This document shows, piece by piece, positions 18,101 through 19,152 of a DNA stretch of 19,152 nt. A program made the translations under genes and the position numbers. Source of the DNA: Roridomyces roridus (taxonomy: Eukaryota > Basidiomycota > Agaricomycetes > Agaricales > Mycenaceae); NCBI GenBank assembly GCA_029378245.1, contig JARKIF010000430.1, positions 1 to 19,152 on the forward strand, in the 5' to 3' direction. The notes under the pieces are model-generated. The model was not told the DNA's origin and did no database searches. It saw only the letters and a program-made list of their open reading frames with translations. Every line of letters begins with the position of its first letter. The first letter of the stretch is position 1.

Positions 18101-18734
18101 TCTTCGACTGGGTGAGCGGTCTTGGCATCCCCATTCAGTCTGGCTAATTGTGTATTAGAGAGAAACAGTTGTTGTGTATGGCTCGCGCCATATTGAAAAG
18201 GTCGAGGGTGCTTGTCATGGATGAGGTGCGTTGACTTACTCAGGATTCGTGTATGGCGGTGGAGTCTTCTATAGGCCACGGCGAGGTGCTGTGAAATCCT
18301 TTCTAAGTATCCATACTCACGATCTTCCTAGCGTCGATTATGCCACCGACGAGCTCATCGGGAAAACGATCCGCCAGTCAGTGTTTGAACTTTCCCTGGT
18401 TACTTCAGTCTCACATTTTCCTGCAGGGAGTTCAAAGAAAGCACCATCCTGACTATTGCACATCGCCTACGCACAGTCATCGACTACGATAAAGTCTGTC
18501 TTCCCTACTCTGCCCGTGAATTTCTGTTATATCGAATGTTAGGTCCCCCTCCTGGACCAAGGCCGTGTAGTCGAATTCGATCGGTGAGTAGTCCCGGCAG
18601 AACGAGAAATTGAGCTCATTTCTGTTCCCAGACCCGCAGTTCTGTTGGCAGATCCGGCGTCCCAATTTCACGGTCTCTGCAAGGCAACTGGAGGCGAGGA
18701 GTTTGCGATACTCAAGAGGATGGCTGGAATTTAG
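12143..18734 (+). CDS. full-size ABCC (MRP-type) ABC transporter, 41 exons, probably disrupted
   Basis: Proposed exons: 12143-12346, 12406-12850, 12909-13310, 13361-13366, 13420-13585, 13648-13703, 13760-13971, 14037-14146, 14198-14291, 14351-14357, 14412-14503, 14556-14799, 14853-14992, 15046-15076, 15129-15184, 15236-15304, 15351-15402, 15452-15496, 15544-16122, 16169-16207, 16253-16345, 16399-16460, 16515-16596, 16644-16688, 16737-16744, 16794-16907, 16955-17002, 17055-17168, 17220-17243, 17295-17459, 17509-17568, 17610-17631, 17677-17810, 17858-17931, 17978-18111, 18159-18225, 18275-18285, 18332-18376, 18427-18493, 18543-18583, 18632-18734. About 1,520 codons: N-terminal membrane domain, TMD1, NBD1 ([20 protein letters not shown]), TMD2 ([12 protein letters not shown]), NBD2 ([34 protein letters not shown]). 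NBD1 has Asp at the catalytic Glu site, as is usual in ABCC. The family exports conjugates and drugs with ATP. A TAA and several frameshifts interrupt the frame, so as written it cannot encode the full protein. Confidence 0.88.
12769..12771 (+). pseudogene. in-frame TAA at codon 190 of the ABC transporter
   Basis: In exon 2 the frame reads [11 protein letters not shown], then [16 protein letters not shown] without any frame change. The sequence on both sides matches what the family has here, a GPxLxYPP-type motif before IYS, so a Tyr codon (TAC or TAT) has probably become TAA. Splicing it out would need donor GTGATT at 12717 and an AAAAAG acceptor at about 12797, an 81-nt intron. This would keep the frame and has a good CTAAC branch point, but it would delete a conserved helix and motif. 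Confidence 0.65.
13361..13366 (+). other. 6-nt micro-exon of the ABC transporter
   Basis: TTACCG lies between a CAG acceptor (13358-13360, intron 13311-13360) and a GTAAGA donor (13367, intron 13367-13419). With its flanking bases it completes Leu-Thr-Ala, giving [14 protein letters not shown] in the frame of both neighbours. Skipping it would delete exactly two codons, so frame alone does not prove it; the perfect splice sites and the protein fit do. Confidence 0.7.
14351..14357 (+). other. 7-nt micro-exon of the ABC transporter
   Basis: ATCATTG is bounded by a GTGTAG acceptor and a GTATGT donor. It joins TCG (exon 9) and TC TTC (exon 11) to give [13 protein letters not shown], the expected family sequence. 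Omitting it shifts the frame by one base, so it is required. Confidence 0.8.
16737..16744 (+). other. 8-nt micro-exon of the ABC transporter
   Basis: ACTCTGTG follows a CAAAG acceptor and precedes a GTGCGT donor. It completes [15 protein letters not shown] across exons 24-26. Without it the strongly conserved DSVTRSP motif is lost and the frame fails, because a TAG directly precedes the ACT that opens exon 26. Confidence 0.8.
17169..17219 (+). other. GC-AG intron in the ABC transporter
   Basis: The protein continues as LAFANT then [17 protein letters not shown] only if the intron starts at GCGAGT (17169) and ends at ATGAAG (17219). The segment has a perfect CTAAC branch site near 17203. GCGAGT is a GTGAGT donor with T changed to C. 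The nearby GT at 17173 gives the wrong phase. GC-AG introns are a known minor class, so this may be functional. Confidence 0.65.
17745..18111 (+). pseudogene. cluster of frameshifts in NBD2 of the ABC transporter
   Basis: After QGRIL only two bases (17745-17746) precede GAC GGA ATT, so [20 protein letters not shown] reads one base out of frame with the Walker A exon. In exon 35 the frame changes again: STVENND in one frame meets a TGA at 18050-18052, INENVFRN lies in the second, DSAISE in the third, and STG before the donor is back in the first. At least three single-base insertions, or equivalents, are needed. The exon ends remain in phase with each other. The splice sites are intact, which suggests recent decay or sequencing errors in short runs. 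Confidence 0.7.
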
Positions 18735-19152
18735 AGGGCTATAGGGGGAAGCGGTTGAGATGGATAGCTTGCATGTGTGCACATAACTTGACATACATTC
18801 GTGGTTGTTCAAAAGGACCGAATTGTTGTTGAATTTTTGCCGAATTGCCGCATCAATGAAATTCGATCCGTACGTGCACCGCATCGGATCACGACTTGCT
18901 TGCCTCCCGCCACCACCATTGTCGCATTACCCACCGCCAGCTACCCGGCCATTCAATTTTGATTAGATTGCAGCCTAGTCGGAATACCACTATGGACCCC
19001 CGAACCTCGACTTCCACCGGAGCTGGGGTGTTTAATCTTTGAATACGAGGCCGTGCAAGACCCTACGCACGTCCCAATCCTCCTTCTTGTCGCTCGCCGT
19101 GTACATGAATGGCAAATATTAACAAGAGTTCCTAGAAGTCGAGTGCTTACTC
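18735..19152. other. region downstream of the ABC transporter
   Basis: About 420 bp with no supported gene. It starts with the transporter's 3' region. A minus-strand mini-frame of 24 codons (19106-19032) looks mildly protein-like but has an in-frame stop just upstream and no splice site that rescues it. Confidence 0.4.

Noticed and set aside
19032..19106. 24-codon minus-strand frame (MYTASDKKEDW...) as a gene 3' end
   Set aside because: An in-frame TAA lies just upstream and no acceptor between that stop and the ATG rescues it. It is too short to support.

Overview
The window looks like nuclear DNA of a mushroom-forming basidiomycete (Agaricomycetes). The reasons are dense 45-65 bp GT-AG introns with CTRAY-type branch points, an intronless F-box protein of the type expanded in these fungi, a fragment of an agaricomycete multi-span membrane family, and an ABCC transporter of about 1,520 codons split into about 41 exons. 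No prokaryotic operon, CRISPR array or functional tRNA gene is visible.

Layout. 3-347 (+) is the 3' end of a gene that starts outside the window. 542-1114 (+) is the C-terminal part of a multi-span membrane protein. 1213-2200 (+) is a frame-broken, possibly arrestin-like stretch. 2185-4515 (+) encodes acidic, Ser/Glu-rich, repeat-containing protein; its first half changes frame several times and its second half is a clean 430-codon frame ending in a coiled coil. 4715-6343 (-) is an intact F-box protein. 6344-7858 has no convincing gene apart from a faint spliced remnant near 6840-7095 (-). 7859-8541 (-) is a two-exon cytochrome b561 protein. 8542-10548 is a repeat-rich island: a 9-bp tandem repeat, three tRNA-like (B-box plus T-run) repeats and a 204-bp foldback MITE lying against one of them. 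10549-11726 (+) is a two-exon Pro-rich/RGG protein. 12143-18734 (+) is the ABC transporter. 18735-19152 shows no supported gene.

The transporter model was built exon by exon from the conserved protein. It needs four micro-exons (6, 7, 8 and 11 nt), one GC-AG intron, and carries an in-frame TAA at codon 190 plus frameshifts in the second nucleotide-binding domain. All other splice sites look intact. Either the gene is a young pseudogene or the sequence has local consensus errors; reads or RNA would decide. The broken frames in 1213-3226 raise the same question.

The genes do not form an evident pathway or cluster. The most unusual structures are the micro-exon-rich decaying transporter and the MITE/tRNA-like island. 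No entirely new system can be claimed from sequence alone.
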